Positions 63,412-64,000 of a stretch of DNA of 64,000 nucleotides are shown in pieces. The notes beneath the pieces were generated by a model. The model was not told the origin of the DNA. It made no database searches and was given only the letters and a program-made list of their open reading frames with translations. The first letter of the stretch is position 1. Every line of letters starts with the position of its first letter. The translations under genes were made by a program, and so were the position numbers. The stretch covers positions 78,181 to 142,180 of the forward strand of contig NZ_HE611067.1 of the NCBI RefSeq assembly GCF_000285595.1, given 5' to 3'. This DNA is from Kurthia senegalensis (GTDB lineage: Bacteria; Bacillota; Bacilli; Bacillales_A; Planococcaceae).

Positions 63412-64000
63412 TTCGGTACTGAACTTAGTTGAACAATACGGTCCTTTCGTCATATTCGTTTGCTTATTTTTCGGTGTTGTAGGTATTCCCGCACCAGAAG
63501 AAACACTTGTCGTCATTGTCGGTATTTTAATACAACATCATGCGCTCCCGATGTTTTCTTCTGTCATCGCATCGTTCCTCGGTGTATTTTGTGGGTTCTT
63601 AAGTAGCTATGCAGTCGGACGCTACGCAGGCGCTCCAGTTTTCTACAAAATCACAAAACGTATGAAAATGAGTGAATTTAAAGTCCAAGCATTCCAAGAA
63701 AAATACGAAAAAAATTATAAACGTGCCCTTCTCGTCGGGCTATTCATTCCCGGAGCGAGACAGATTAATCCTTACTTAGCAGGAATTTCTAAAATACCGT
63801 TTATTCCGTACGTCATCGTTAGTTTAATTGGCACGTCGATTTGGGTATTCCCTTTCATGATTCTCGGTTATGCGACAGCGAATGTCATTACGATTAAATA
63901 TGAATATTTACCGTTCATCGGCATCGCCATCGGACTCAGTTTTATTTCGTATTTTACGATCCAACATTTTTATAAAAAGAAAAAAATCGCCTATAAAAAA
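63398..64000 (+). CDS. DedA-family membrane protein, partial
   Basis: 201 codons open to the right edge without a stop. The product starts MSHIDSVLNLVEQYGPFVIF and has the DedA features GVVGIPAPEETLVVIVG, GRYAG and FIPGARQINPYLAGISKIPF, with about five to six membrane segments. DedA proteins flip polyprenyl or phospholipid carriers in some species. ATG 63398 lies inside the end of the deacetylase gene, so they are translationally coupled and probably act on the same envelope polymer. Confidence 0.85.
   Translation, partial: MSHIDSVLNLVEQYGPFVIFVCLFFGVVGIPAPEETLVVIVGILIQHHALPMFSSVIASFLGVFCGFLSSYAVGRYAGAPVFYKITKRMKMSEFKVQAFQEKYEKNYKRALLVGLFIPGARQINPYLAGISKIPFIPYVIVSLIGTSIWVFPFMILGYATANVITIKYEYLPFIGIAIGLSFISYFTIQHFYKKKKIAYKK

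Overview
The window is AT-rich DNA from a Gram-positive low-GC bacterium (Firmicutes/Bacillota). The evidence is strong AGGAGG-type ribosome sites with frequent GTG and TTG starts, a T-box leader in front of a threonyl-tRNA synthetase, a complete dltXABCD operon, teichoic-acid genes (tagD and a TagB/TagF-type glycerophosphotransferase), lipobox lipoproteins and many classic intrinsic terminators. The overall flavour is Planococcaceae-like (Kurthia/Lysinibacillus relatives); that placement is inference. No rRNA, tRNA, CRISPR array or intact mobile element was seen.

Layout: 1-5460 is an accessory patch of small orphan genes, fragments and a nucleotidyltransferase, resembling the debris of toxin/immunity cassettes. 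5706-9260 holds an MMPL exporter, a small TPR-like protein and a CarD/CdnL-like regulator. 9871-18087 has a DHA2 drug exporter followed by an unusual Opp/Dpp-type peptide transporter: divergent ATPase genes, two permeases with long extra N-termini, and a substrate-binding protein whose halves are in circularly permuted order. 18197-20430 is T-box plus thrS. 20697-25919 holds a HIT protein, a regulator/ABC export operon, a VanZ-like gene, an XRE/TPR pair and a lipoprotein.

26127-39132 is a candidate defence island. A MazG-like pyrophosphohydrolase and a PLD-SF2 helicase on the plus strand converge on a minus-strand dptF-dptG-dptH operon (phosphorothioation-dependent restriction). No dndBCDE modification genes lie in the window, and DptF carries about 340 extra N-terminal residues. 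A DUF2247-like gene lies upstream.

39795-44111 is dltXABCD (D-alanylation of teichoic acid). Then come a choloylglycine-hydrolase-family enzyme, an OatA-like acyltransferase, a cold-shock gene with a large leader hairpin, speG, a PLD protein, a two-component system divergent from an ABC transporter, a HAD phosphatase, a C69 dipeptidase, tagD, a teichoic-acid polymerase-type transferase, a MarR regulator with a GNAT, a secreted protein, a polysaccharide deacetylase and a DedA protein running off the end. Cell-envelope charge and architecture is the main theme of 39-64 kb.

A cross-cutting observation: eight reading-frame breaks in seven otherwise normal genes are each repaired by adding one base to a short A/T homopolymer. 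This points to systematic single-base deletions in the sequence (or, less likely, widespread decay), so pseudogene labels here should be treated with caution.
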